Shown: piece by piece, positions 8,061 through 13,838 of the stretch
Numbering within the stretch: the stretch's first letter is position 1
Layout of the letters: each line of letters begins with the position of its first letter
NCBI GenBank assembly: GCA_964551295.1
Contig: CAZKDJ010000111.1
Span: 1 to 13,838, forward strand
Direction: 5' to 3'
Origin: JAFGED01 sp964551295
Lineage (GTDB): Bacteria; Chloroflexota; Anaerolineae; B4-G1
DNA length: 13,838 nt
Made by a program: the position numbers and the translations under genes
Notes under the pieces: model-generated
Databases searched by the model: none
Seen by the model: only the letters and a program-made list of their open reading frames with translations
What the model was told of the DNA's origin: nothing

Positions 8061-9229
8061 CCTACTAACCCCGCCAGGAACTCGGCCGTCCGCGCAGCGA
8101 TCCGGTCCCAGGTGAACGTCTGTGCCAGCGCCGCGGCGCCCACCTCCAGCCGCGCCCGCAGATCGGCGTCGCTCGCCAGCTTTGCCACGCCGTCGGCCAG
8201 GGCGGCGACGTCTCCCGGGGGTGCCAGCAGCACAGTCTCGCCGTCGCGGAACTCGGGCGTCTCCACGGCGGGCCGGGTGGTGACGATGGGCCGCCCATGG
8301 GCCAGGCAGGCGTGCATGCTCCCGTGCCGCAGGGACACGCCATCCCGGTAGGGCAGCACGCACACGTCCACCGCTCCCAGGCTGGCCGACACCTCCTCCG
8401 GCGGAACGAACCCAGTCTGGTGCACTCGCTCGGTCAGCCCGCGTTTGGCGATGAGGCGGCCCACCCGTTGGGCGTAGGCCACGTTGGTGGGGTCGGAGCT
8501 GCCCACTCGCCCACCGATAAAGAGCAGGTGCGCTCCAAATCCGCGCGCTGCCAGCATCGCCAGCACCTCGACTAGGTCCTCTCCGCCCTTGCGCTCGTTC
8601 AAGAAACCAAAATAGCCCAGCAGCAGATCACCCGGCCCGATCCCCCACCGCGCGCGCCAGGCGTCGCGGTCGTAGCCGGCGGGCAGGCGCGGAGCGATGT
8701 TGCTGCCGATGGGAATGCGGACTAGGCTGGAGATTGGAGGTTGGAGATTGGAGATTTTGATCTCGTCCTCGACGTTGGTGACGATGACGCCTTCGGCGCG
8801 TCGGGCCAGCATCTCTACCGCTCTCCACCGCAGTGGGCCGGCCTTGGGGAACAAGTAGGGCACCTTCAGATCGTGAAAGGTCACCGCCACCGGCGGCCTG
8901 CTCTTGCGCCGAGGGACAAAGTGGATCGCGGGATGCATCCCGTAGGCGGCGGTCTGGAACTGGACGTTCAGCACGTCGAGCTGTTCTTGTTGTGCCAAGT
9001 GCAACACTTGCTTCCAGCAACCCCAACCCCAGCCCGCGATTTCCCGGTGCAGGGGGATTGGAGATTGGAGATCGGAGATTGGCGGATTGCTACTTGCCAC
9101 TTGCCACTTGCACGTGATCGCGTGGACGTCGTGGCCCAGGGCCGCCAGCGCCTTTCCAAGCTCGCAGGTAAAATCCCCCACGCCTCCCTGATCCGGTGGA
9201 TACTCGCCCGTAATTAGCCCAATACGCAT
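8057..9229 (-). CDS. Glycosyltransferase family 4 (GT-B fold)
   Basis: A 390-residue cytoplasmic glycosyltransferase expected to move a hexose from a nucleotide sugar to a growing glycan. The N-terminal Rossmann half starts MRIGLITGEYPPDQGGVGDF with the GGVG loop of GT4 enzymes. The C-terminal half has LLGYFGFLNERKGGEDLVE (203-221), LLFIGG (235-240), VHQTGFVPPEEV (269-280) and AVDVCVLPYRDGVSLRHGSM (286-305), ending in AHGRPIVTT. The usual EGFGLPxLEA-type element is replaced by DGVSLRHGSMHACLAHG, so the sugar-binding acidic residue differs from the classic form. Two repeat-derived stretches interrupt it: about 41-58 (both heptamer families) and about 159-168. Without them the length would be near 360. 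The gene starts at ATG 9229 after the 108-base repeat-bearing gap, and its TGA overlaps the next ATG. The substrate is unknown. Confidence 0.9.
   Translation of the reverse strand: MRIGLITGEYPPDQGGVGDFTCELGKALAALGHDVHAITCKWQVASSNPPISDLQSPIPLHREIAGWGWGCWKQVLHLAQQEQLDVLNVQFQTAAYGMHPAIHFVPRRKSRPPVAVTFHDLKVPYLFPKAGPLRWRAVEMLARRAEGVIVTNVEDEIKISNLQPPISSLVRIPIGSNIAPRLPAGYDRDAWRARWGIGPGDLLLGYFGFLNERKGGEDLVEVLAMLAARGFGAHLLFIGGRVGSSDPTNVAYAQRVGRLIAKRGLTERVHQTGFVPPEEVSASLGAVDVCVLPYRDGVSLRHGSMHACLAHGRPIVTTRPAVETPEFRDGETVLLAPPGDVAALADGVAKLASDADLRARLEVGAAALAQTFTWDRIAARTAEFLAGLVG
8728..8758 (-). repeat. AATCTCC heptamer repeat, in frame in the GT4 gene (second site)
   Basis: The coding strand reads GATCAAAATCTCCAATCTCC, then ACCTCC and AATCTCC variants. 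It is translated as IKISNLQPPISS (157-168), between the conserved-looking TNVEDE and VRIPIGSN segments. The first 22 bases including GATCAAAA are shared with the repeat at 7425-7457, although it lies in a different gene. Confidence 0.88.
9056..9113 (-). repeat. Composite of two heptamer repeat families, in frame in the GT4 gene
   Basis: On the plus strand, 9092-9112 holds three ACTTGCC-type units (the last ends in A). Immediately beside it, 9056-9088 holds about four imperfect GGAGATT units. On the coding strand this reads as KWQVASS followed by NPPISDLQSPI (GT4 residues 41-58), right after the second beta strand of the Rossmann fold. It is the only place in the window where both heptamer families are joined. 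Confidence 0.88.
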
Positions 9230-9271
9230 TCCAAATCTCGATTGAACAATCTCTAGCCGTAACCTTGAGTT

Positions 9272-9360
9272 ACACAGAGATTCTCGGAGAATCCACAGAG
9301 AACACAGAGCTTTTTTTCATCCTCTGTGAATCTCTTCCTAGTCTCTGCGAATCTCTGTGT
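9272..9360. repeat. CACAGAG-type inverted repeat in the GT2-GT4 gap, overlapping the 3' end of the GT2 gene
   Basis: The arms 9272-9283 (ACACAGAGATTC) and 9349-9360 (GAATCTCTGTGT) are perfectly complementary. The pairing extends inward to 9290/9342 with one mismatch and one G-T pair. An inner 7-base stem pairs 9303-9309 (CACAGAG) with 9322-9328 (CTCTGTG), and a T7 run lies in the loop. The right arm is coding: it provides the last residues (DTEIRRD) and lies next to the TAG of the GT2 gene. No T-run follows the outer stem on the transcribed strand, so it is not a standard terminator. Confidence 0.8.
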
Positions 9361-10303
9361 CCCCAGCGGGAGCAACCTTTGTAGGCAACAATCCCGACCG
9401 CAGCACCTGCCGGTAAGCGGCAATCCGCTCCGCCCGTAGAGCCCGCTTGTGGCCGATCAACCACTTGGCGCCCTCCAACCCCAACTGCCAGGCATAGTTG
9501 CCCAGCAGAAACCACCTCAGCAGTTCGCCCACGAAGCGTCCGTGGTGCTTGTGGAAATAACGCACCTTGCTGGTCTGGAAATGGATGTGGCGCGAAGTCA
9601 CCACCTGGTCGCTGCTCCTGCCGCCATAGTGGACGACCTGGGCAGTGGGCAGGTAGATCACACGCCAGCCTGCGTCCTTGAACCGCCTGCACCAGTCCAG
9701 TTCCTCCGAGTACATAAAGTACCCCTCGTCCATCGGCCCCACCTGTTCGATGGCCTCCCGGCGGGCCATCAGCGCCGCGCCCTTGATCCAATCGACGTCG
9801 AGTGTGGCATCGTCAGGCTGATCCTGGACGTAGTAGCGCGCCAGCAGGCGGCGGGGAGCGCAGGGTTGCAGCCAGGTGGATTCGAACAAGGCGGTTGCCA
9901 GGGTAGGAAAGCGGCGGCGGGAAGACTGGATGCTTCTATCCTCGTTCAGCAACTGCGGCCCGACCACGCCCACATCAGGATTCGCGTCGGCGTAGGCCAC
10001 CATCGTCGCCAGCGCGTCGCTGATGACCTCCGTATCCGGGTTCAGGATGAGCGTGTAGCGTCCCTCGGCGAGGGCGATCCCTTGGTTGTTGGCTGCCGGG
10101 AAGCCGCGATTCTTGGCGTTGACGATCAGGCGGACGTCGGGGAACTCGGCCCGCACCATCTCGGCGCTGCCGTCGGTGGAGACGTTGTCCACGACGATGA
10201 CTTCAAGTTTGCAGGTGGGCAATTCTGCAAGTATGGAATGCAGGCATTGCCTGAGCAGATCGCGGACGTTCCAACTGACGATGACGATAGATAGATCAAC
10301 CAT
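9338..10303 (-). CDS. Glycosyltransferase family 2, WbbL/rhamnosyltransferase-like
   Basis: A 321-residue GT-A fold enzyme, inverting by family, expected to add a sugar (possibly rhamnose, by resemblance only) to a lipid-linked glycan on the cytoplasmic side. Seen: LSIVIVSWNVRDLLRQCL (4-21), VIVVDNVSTDGS (35-46), NRGFPAANNQG (65-75) and LILNPDTEV (85-93), with NPD taking the DxD place. Then come GVVGPQLLNEDRSIQ (112-126), GAALMARREA (175-184), MDEGYFMYSEELDWCRRFKD (191-210) with the EELDW catalytic region, and VVHYGGRS (223-230). The C-terminal 250-285 is amphipathic or basic and may touch the membrane. I start at ATG 10303, which has a GGA four bases upstream and fits the family N-terminus; ATG 10327 would add eight residues. 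It overlaps the tatD stop by eight bases. The last residues and the stop come from the inverted repeat. Confidence 0.92.
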   Translation of the reverse strand: MVDLSIVIVSWNVRDLLRQCLHSILAELPTCKLEVIVVDNVSTDGSAEMVRAEFPDVRLIVNAKNRGFPAANNQGIALAEGRYTLILNPDTEVISDALATMVAYADANPDVGVVGPQLLNEDRSIQSSRRRFPTLATALFESTWLQPCAPRRLLARYYVQDQPDDATLDVDWIKGAALMARREAIEQVGPMDEGYFMYSEELDWCRRFKDAGWRVIYLPTAQVVHYGGRSSDQVVTSRHIHFQTSKVRYFHKHHGRFVGELLRWFLLGNYAWQLGLEGAKWLIGHKRALRAERIAAYRQVLRSGLLPTKVAPAGDTEIRRD

Positions 10304-11120
10304 CGATTCCAAATAGACAGCGGGCATTATCCGTCGTCGCCAGCGCGATCTTTCTATGCGTCACTCCCCGGACGTGGGCGATGGTCTGGGCAACGTGGCG
10401 CACGTAGGCGGGCTGGTTGCGCTTGCCGCGATGTGGCTCCGGCGTCAGATAGGGGCAGTCGGTCTCGATCAGCAGCCGGTTCGATGGCACTTTCGCCACG
10501 ACCTCCCGCAGCCGCTCCGCTTTCTTAAAGGTGACCGGACCAGAGATGCCGATGTAGAACCCCATCTCCAGCACCTCCTCCAGCCGTTCCGGGCCGGCGG
10601 CGTAGGAGTGGAGGACGCCAATACGCCCCCCCTGTCCCTTCTGGACATCCCCCCCGCCAGCGGGGGGGACTGAGGGGGGGCCTTGTGCCCAATCTCGCAG
10701 CATGTCCAACACGTCATCGTGGGCATCTCTGCTGTGAATCACCACCGGCAGCCCCAGCTTTGCCGCCAGCGCCAGTTGGTCGGCAAAGGCGCGGCGCTGC
10801 ACCGGGCGCGGCGAGAGGTCGCGATAGTAATCCAGGCCGATCTCGCCGATGGCGACCACCTTGGGATGGCTGGCCAGTGCGCGCAGTTCGTCCAGCGCTG
10901 CCCGGGTCGCCGTTTTCGCGCCGTGGGGATGGATGCCCACGGTGGCATAGATAAAGTCGACTCTGTCCGCCAGCGCCACCGACGCCCGGCTGCACTCCAG
11001 GCTGGTGCCCGCGTTCACGATGGCGACCAGCCCGTCCTGGCGAGCGCGCGCGATGACGGCTTCTCTGTCGCCATCGAACTGGGAAAAGTCGAGGTGGGCG
11101 TGAGAGTCAATCAGGTTCAT
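10296..11120 (-). CDS. tatD: TatD-family metal-dependent hydrolase (deoxyribonuclease-like) with a repeat-derived insertion
   Basis: A 274-residue TIM-barrel hydrolase of the TatD/YcfH family. Members bind two divalent metals, and several have DNase activity; the physiological role varies. Metal-site motifs are complete: DSHAHLD (5-11; H7, H9), GEIGLDYYRD (92-101; E93), VVIHSRDAHDD (127-137; H129), LHSY (170-173; H171) and IETDCPYLTPEP (218-229; D221). The protein is about 15-20 residues longer than usual. The excess is residues 147-166 (PPSVPPAGGGD...KGQGGR), encoded by a G/C palindromic element between the HSRDAHDD helix and the GVLHSY strand, so the catalytic residues are untouched. It overlaps the small membrane-protein gene upstream by 14 bases and the GT2 gene downstream by eight. 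The ATG at 11120 directly precedes the first motif; the Shine-Dalgarno is weak (GGCGG). Confidence 0.94.
   Translation of the reverse strand: MNLIDSHAHLDFSQFDGDREAVIARARQDGLVAIVNAGTSLECSRASVALADRVDFIYATVGIHPHGAKTATRAALDELRALASHPKVVAIGEIGLDYYRDLSPRPVQRRAFADQLALAAKLGLPVVIHSRDAHDDVLDMLRDWAQGPPSVPPAGGGDVQKGQGGRIGVLHSYAAGPERLEEVLEMGFYIGISGPVTFKKAERLREVVAKVPSNRLLIETDCPYLTPEPHRGKRNQPAYVRHVAQTIAHVRGVTHRKIALATTDNARCLFGIDG
10625..10681. repeat. 57-base G/C-rich nested palindrome inserted in frame in tatD
   Basis: The outer arms 10625-10633 and 10673-10681 (GCCCCCCCT / AGGGGGGGC) are perfect complements. The inner arms 10649-10657 and 10660-10668 (CCCCCCCGC / GCGGGGGGG) are also perfect, with a CA centre. 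The whole is exactly 19 codons long and open in the tatD frame. It resembles a REP-like or protein-coding palindromic element; no transposase is nearby. Confidence 0.8.
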
Positions 11121-11406
11121 CGTCGCCGCCGTTACCGCCGCTGCGCTCTTGATCGATCTCGATCAGGTGCTCTTCGTCGCGGATGTATTCGATAGCTGCC
11201 TGTTTCTCCGGCGTGGAGAGCACGGCGTCCATCGTCAGCATCCCCCGCCTGGCAGATTGACGTGTCTTTGAAGGGGTGAGACGTACCTGGCCGGTGATCA
11301 GGCCGATGACGAAAAGCACTGCAACGAGTCCTATCACCACGAGGACGATCCAGGGCGGCTCCGTTGTGGGAGATGAAGCGACTTCTGGTATGGGCGTCGG
11401 CGTCAT
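11107..11406 (-). CDS. Small single-pass membrane protein of unknown function
   Basis: A 99-residue protein that I do not recognise. It has a Pro/Thr-rich N-terminus (MTPTPIPEVASSPTTEPP), one strongly hydrophobic helix (about 19-39, WIVLVVIGLVAVLFVIGLITG), then a basic segment (SKTRQSARRG). The C-terminus is acidic (PEKQAAIEYIRDEEHLIEIDQE, ending in GGDDEPD). The basic residues after the helix suggest N-outside, C-inside topology. The start is ATG 11406, with a good GGGAGG about eight bases upstream; a TTG at 11409 would add one residue. It lies 20 bases after the phosphohexomutase gene and overlaps tatD by 14 bases, which supports a real translated gene. No catalytic motif is visible. Confidence 0.75.
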   Translation of the reverse strand: MTPTPIPEVASSPTTEPPWIVLVVIGLVAVLFVIGLITGQVRLTPSKTRQSARRGMLTMDAVLSTPEKQAAIEYIRDEEHLIEIDQERSGGNGGDDEPD

Positions 11407-11426
11407 CAATCCTGCCTCCCTGCTTC

Positions 11427-12854
11427 CTATGCCAGCCCTGCCAGTTCCAATCCCTCTTCCAGCAGCGGCTTGACCAGATCCTCATCGGTGGTCTCGCAGT
11501 AGACGCGGATGACGGGCTCGGTGCCGGAGAAGCGGATCAGGAGCCAGCCCTTGTCGCCTTGCAGGACGTACTTGTAGCCGTCGAGAGTCACGATCTCTGC
11601 CACTTTCATCCCTGCCAGTGTCTCGGGTTTGGCTGCGTCCAGGCGGGCCTTGGCCTGGGGCCGTTTCTCGCCGGGGAAGCGCGTGTCGATGCGGTCGTAA
11701 TAATAGGTTGCCCCCAGCTTCTCGTACAGGTGGGCGAGCAGTTGGGAGGGCGTCTTGCCCATGCGCACCATCAGGTCGAGAAAGTACAGGTTGCCCAGGA
11801 TGCCGTCTCGCTCGGCGACGCTGCCTCGGAAGGCGTACCCGCCGCTCTCCTCGCCGCCGATGAGGGCGTCGACCTCGTTGAACTTGGGGCCGACGTACTT
11901 GAAGCCCACACCGGTGCGATAGACCTCCACGTCGTACATCCGGCCCAATTTCTCCAGCATCGACGTCGTGGAGATGGTCTTGACGATGGGGCCGCGCATG
12001 CCGCGCACCTCGAGCAGATAGTAGGCCAGCAGGCCGTATACCTGCAACTGGTTGATGAACACGCCGTTCTCGTCGCCGATGCCCATGCGGTCGGCGTCGC
12101 CGTCCATGATCAGGCACACATCGGCGCCCATCTCGACCGTCTTTTGCAGGCCGACGTCCACGTTGGGCGGGATCGGCTCCGGGCGCGTCATCTCCGGGAA
12201 GAGAGGGTTGCGTACGTTGTGGATCTCGGTCACCTGCGTCTTGCCGCCGCCGAGGATGTGGGGGAACCAGCCGATGCCGTTGCCCCACATTGGTTCGATC
12301 AGGATGTTCAGCCCGGCCGCCTTGATCGGCTCGACGTCGATCAGCTGCCCGATGTGGTCCAGGTAGGCGGGCGCCGGGTCCCAAATCTCGATTTGGCCCT
12401 CCGCCTCGGCGTCCTCTAGCGCCGTTCGCTTGACATCGGCGATGTTTGGGATGGCAGCTTCGATCTCTCTCAGGCCGTCCGGTGCCACCGCTGCGCCTTT
12501 TTCGTCGCGCACCTTGAAGCCGCAGTCCCAGGGGGGGTTGTGGCTGGCGGTGATGTTGATGCCTCCGGCGGCGTCCCGCTCCACGACCGAGTAAGAGATC
12601 ACCGGGGTGGGGGCGGAACCATCGGTCAGCCAGACGTGAAAGCCGTTGGCGGCCATCACCTCGGCGGCGGCGGCCGCAAAGTGCTCGGCGGCAAAGCGCT
12701 TGTCGTGGCCGATCACTACGTCGGCGCCTGCCTTGCCTTGATCGATCAGGTACGTGACGAAACCCTGCGCGCAGCGGCGCACGCTATCGAACGTATAGTC
12801 CTCGGCGATGCGCGCTCGCCAACCGTCGGTGCCAAAGCGAATCGTGGTTCCCAT
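11427..12854 (-). CDS. Alpha-D-phosphohexomutase (phosphoglucomutase/phosphomannomutase family)
   Basis: A 475-residue, full-length member of the four-domain alpha-D-phosphohexomutase superfamily, which interconverts hexose-6-phosphate and hexose-1-phosphate through a phosphoserine. Seen: RFGTDGWRARIAEDYT (6-21), the catalytic loop ITASHNPPWD (101-110) with phosphoserine S104, the metal-binding loop DGDADRMGI (251-259; D251, D253, D255), the sugar-specificity loop GGEESGGY (333-340) and the phosphate-binding loop RFSGTEPVIRVYCE (441-454). The GEESGG loop fits glucose and mannose substrates. The position just after gmd favours mannose-1-phosphate supply for GDP-mannose, but sequence alone does not separate phosphoglucomutase from phosphomannomutase, so no symbol is given. 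The ATG at 12854 has a strong GGGGGA about six bases upstream and lies 12 bases after the gmd stop. Confidence 0.94.
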   Translation of the reverse strand: MGTTIRFGTDGWRARIAEDYTFDSVRRCAQGFVTYLIDQGKAGADVVIGHDKRFAAEHFAAAAAEVMAANGFHVWLTDGSAPTPVISYSVVERDAAGGINITASHNPPWDCGFKVRDEKGAAVAPDGLREIEAAIPNIADVKRTALEDAEAEGQIEIWDPAPAYLDHIGQLIDVEPIKAAGLNILIEPMWGNGIGWFPHILGGGKTQVTEIHNVRNPLFPEMTRPEPIPPNVDVGLQKTVEMGADVCLIMDGDADRMGIGDENGVFINQLQVYGLLAYYLLEVRGMRGPIVKTISTTSMLEKLGRMYDVEVYRTGVGFKYVGPKFNEVDALIGGEESGGYAFRGSVAERDGILGNLYFLDLMVRMGKTPSQLLAHLYEKLGATYYYDRIDTRFPGEKRPQAKARLDAAKPETLAGMKVAEIVTLDGYKYVLQGDKGWLLIRFSGTEPVIRVYCETTDEDLVKPLLEEGLELAGLA

Positions 12855-12866
12855 GTCTTCCCCCTG

Positions 12867-13838
12867 CTATAATCCGTGTTCTTCTTTCAGCAATGTCAGG
12901 TCGGCATCGACCATCAAGCGGATCAACTCCCTGAACGAGATGTTCGGCTCCCAGCCCAACACCTGTCCGGCCTTGCTGGCGTCCCCCACCAGCATGTCGA
13001 CCTCCACCGGGCGCATGAAACGCGGATCCTGCTTCACGTATTCCTGCCAATCTAGGTCCGCGTAGCCGAACGCCTCCTGGCACAGTTTGCGAATGGAGTG
13101 GGTCTCGCCCGTGGCGATGACATAGTTGTCCGGCTCCGGCTGCTGGAGCATCAGCCACATCGCCCGCACATAGTCCAGGGCGTAGCCCCAATCGCGGCGC
13201 GATTCGAGGTTGCCCAGCCGTAGCTCGTCCGCCAGTCCCAGCTTGATCTTGGCCACGCCGTGCGTCACCTTGCGCGTGACGAATTCCAGCCCCCGGCGAG
13301 GGCTCTCGTGATTGAACAGTATCCCCGACGTGGCGTGCAGGTCGTAGGACTCGCGGTAGTTGACCGTGATCCAGTGGCCGTACACCTTGGCCACGCCGTA
13401 GGGGCTGCGGGGATAGAAAGGCGTCGTCTCCTTCTGCGGCACCTCGCGCACCTTGCCAAACATCTCCGACGAACTAGCCTGGTAAAAGCGGGTGCTTCTA
13501 TCGACCGTGCGGATCGCCTCCAGCATGCGCGTGACGCCCAGCGCTGTCACGTCGCCGGTGAACACCGGCTGGTTCCACGACGTGGGCACGAACGATTGGG
13601 CCGCCAGGTTGTAGACCTCCTCCGGTTGATACTCCTGGAGAAGGCAGATCAGCGACCCCTGGTCCAACAAATCTCCCTGGACCAGGGTGACTCGGTCCTG
13701 GATATGTTGGATGCGGGTAAAGTTCACCGTGCTGGTGCGTCGCACCATGCCGATAACCTCGTACCCCTGTTCCAGCAGAAACTCGGCCAGGTAGGAGCCA
13801 TCTTGGCCGGTGATGCCCGTGATCAAAGCTCGTGGCAT
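12867..13838 (-). CDS. gmd: GDP-mannose 4,6-dehydratase
   Basis: A 323-residue short-chain dehydrogenase/reductase-type enzyme that converts GDP-D-mannose to GDP-4-keto-6-deoxy-D-mannose, the branch point to GDP-rhamnose, GDP-fucose and GDP-perosamine. Seen: the nucleotide-binding motif ITGITGQDGSYLAEFLLEQG (6-25; G8, G11, G14), VRRTSTVNFTRIQHI (32-46), NLAAQSFVPTSW (77-88), the active-site pair ASSSEMFG (121-128) and YGVAK (Y147, K151), GILFNHESPRRGLEFVTRKV (172-191), and NLESRRDWGYALDYVRAMW (210-228). These match Gmd rather than the related reductase Rmd, and the length agrees with short bacterial Gmd proteins. The start ATG is the last base triplet of the window and gives the standard family N-terminus, so the gene is probably complete, though its promoter lies outside. 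No downstream reductase or epimerase is in the window. Confidence 0.96.
   Translation of the reverse strand: MPRALITGITGQDGSYLAEFLLEQGYEVIGMVRRTSTVNFTRIQHIQDRVTLVQGDLLDQGSLICLLQEYQPEEVYNLAAQSFVPTSWNQPVFTGDVTALGVTRMLEAIRTVDRSTRFYQASSSEMFGKVREVPQKETTPFYPRSPYGVAKVYGHWITVNYRESYDLHATSGILFNHESPRRGLEFVTRKVTHGVAKIKLGLADELRLGNLESRRDWGYALDYVRAMWLMLQQPEPDNYVIATGETHSIRKLCQEAFGYADLDWQEYVKQDPRFMRPVEVDMLVGDASKAGQVLGWEPNISFRELIRLMVDADLTLLKEEHGL

Noticed and set aside
8061..8363. Upstream extension of the 5736-8060 gene
   Set aside because: It is out-of-frame GT4 sequence; the ATG at 8060 directly precedes the first membrane helix and overlaps the GT4 stop.
9056..9113. CRISPR array
   Set aside because: Units are seven bases long and contiguous with no spacers, and no cas genes are nearby.
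9272..9360. Rho-independent terminator between the GT2 and GT4 genes
   Set aside because: The hairpin is long but not GC-rich, and on the transcribed strand it is not followed by a T-run; the T7 run on the plus strand lies in the loop.
9449..10294. 281-codon plus-strand open frame opposite the GT2 gene
   Set aside because: The minus strand encodes a clear GT2 enzyme with all motifs. The antisense product is His/Val/Gln-rich with no family resemblance.
10625..10681. Frameshift or disruption making tatD a pseudogene
   Set aside because: The insertion is 57 bases long, keeps the frame, contains no stop, and all metal ligands are present on both sides.
11107..11120. Sequencing error causing the overlap between the small protein and tatD
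   Set aside because: Both frames have sensible starts and ends, and overlaps of this size occur elsewhere in this gene run.
11364..12419. 351-codon plus-strand open frame opposite the phosphohexomutase
   Set aside because: It mirrors a strongly conserved gene, and the product is compositionally biased (Asp/His/Val/Leu) as expected of a shadow.

Overview
The window is a compact, single-direction gene run. All ten genes lie on the minus strand, are separated by at most 108 bases and often overlap, so transcription runs from the high-coordinate end to the low. The base composition is GC-rich. The combination of large GT-C membrane proteins with repeated beta-rich tails, in-frame heptanucleotide repeats (peptide signature ISNLQSP) and a short-type Gmd suggests an uncultured Chloroflexota, perhaps Anaerolineae-like. 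That placement is inference from general resemblance; no rRNA or other taxonomic marker is present.

Layout in transcription order: GDP-mannose 4,6-dehydratase (gmd, 13838-12867); alpha-phosphohexomutase (12854-11427); a small one-helix membrane protein (11406-11107); TatD-family metal-dependent hydrolase (11120-10296); GT2 glycosyltransferase (10303-9338); a 108-base gap carrying a long inverted repeat; GT4 glycosyltransferase (9229-8057); three consecutive large GT-C-like membrane proteins (8060-5736, 5739-3211, 3196-1148); and the first 375 codons of uvrC (1126-1, running off the window). Two junctions are exact ATGA stop/start overlaps. No stretch over 300 bases lacks a gene, and I see no tRNA, rRNA, CRISPR array or transposase.

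How the genes may work together: the phosphohexomutase and Gmd supply activated sugar (hexose-1-phosphate, GDP-4-keto-6-deoxymannose). The GT2 and GT4 enzymes would build a glycan on the cytoplasmic side. The three GT-C proteins would act at the outer face using lipid-linked sugar donors. Each GT-C protein ends in one or two copies of a related ~115-140-residue beta-rich module (five copies in all) that charge distribution places outside the cell. This reads as a cell-surface glycan or glycoprotein locus that also carries two DNA-metabolism genes (tatD, uvrC).

The most unusual aspect is the number of small repeat elements read in frame as protein: four sites of an AATCTCC heptamer, one adjacent GCAAGTG-type heptamer, a G-rich palindrome that adds about 20 residues to TatD, a 15-base tandem duplication, and an inverted repeat that supplies the end of the GT2 gene. 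I do not see a self-evident new defence or enzymatic system. The repeat-into-protein behaviour and the GT-C tail modules are the best leads.
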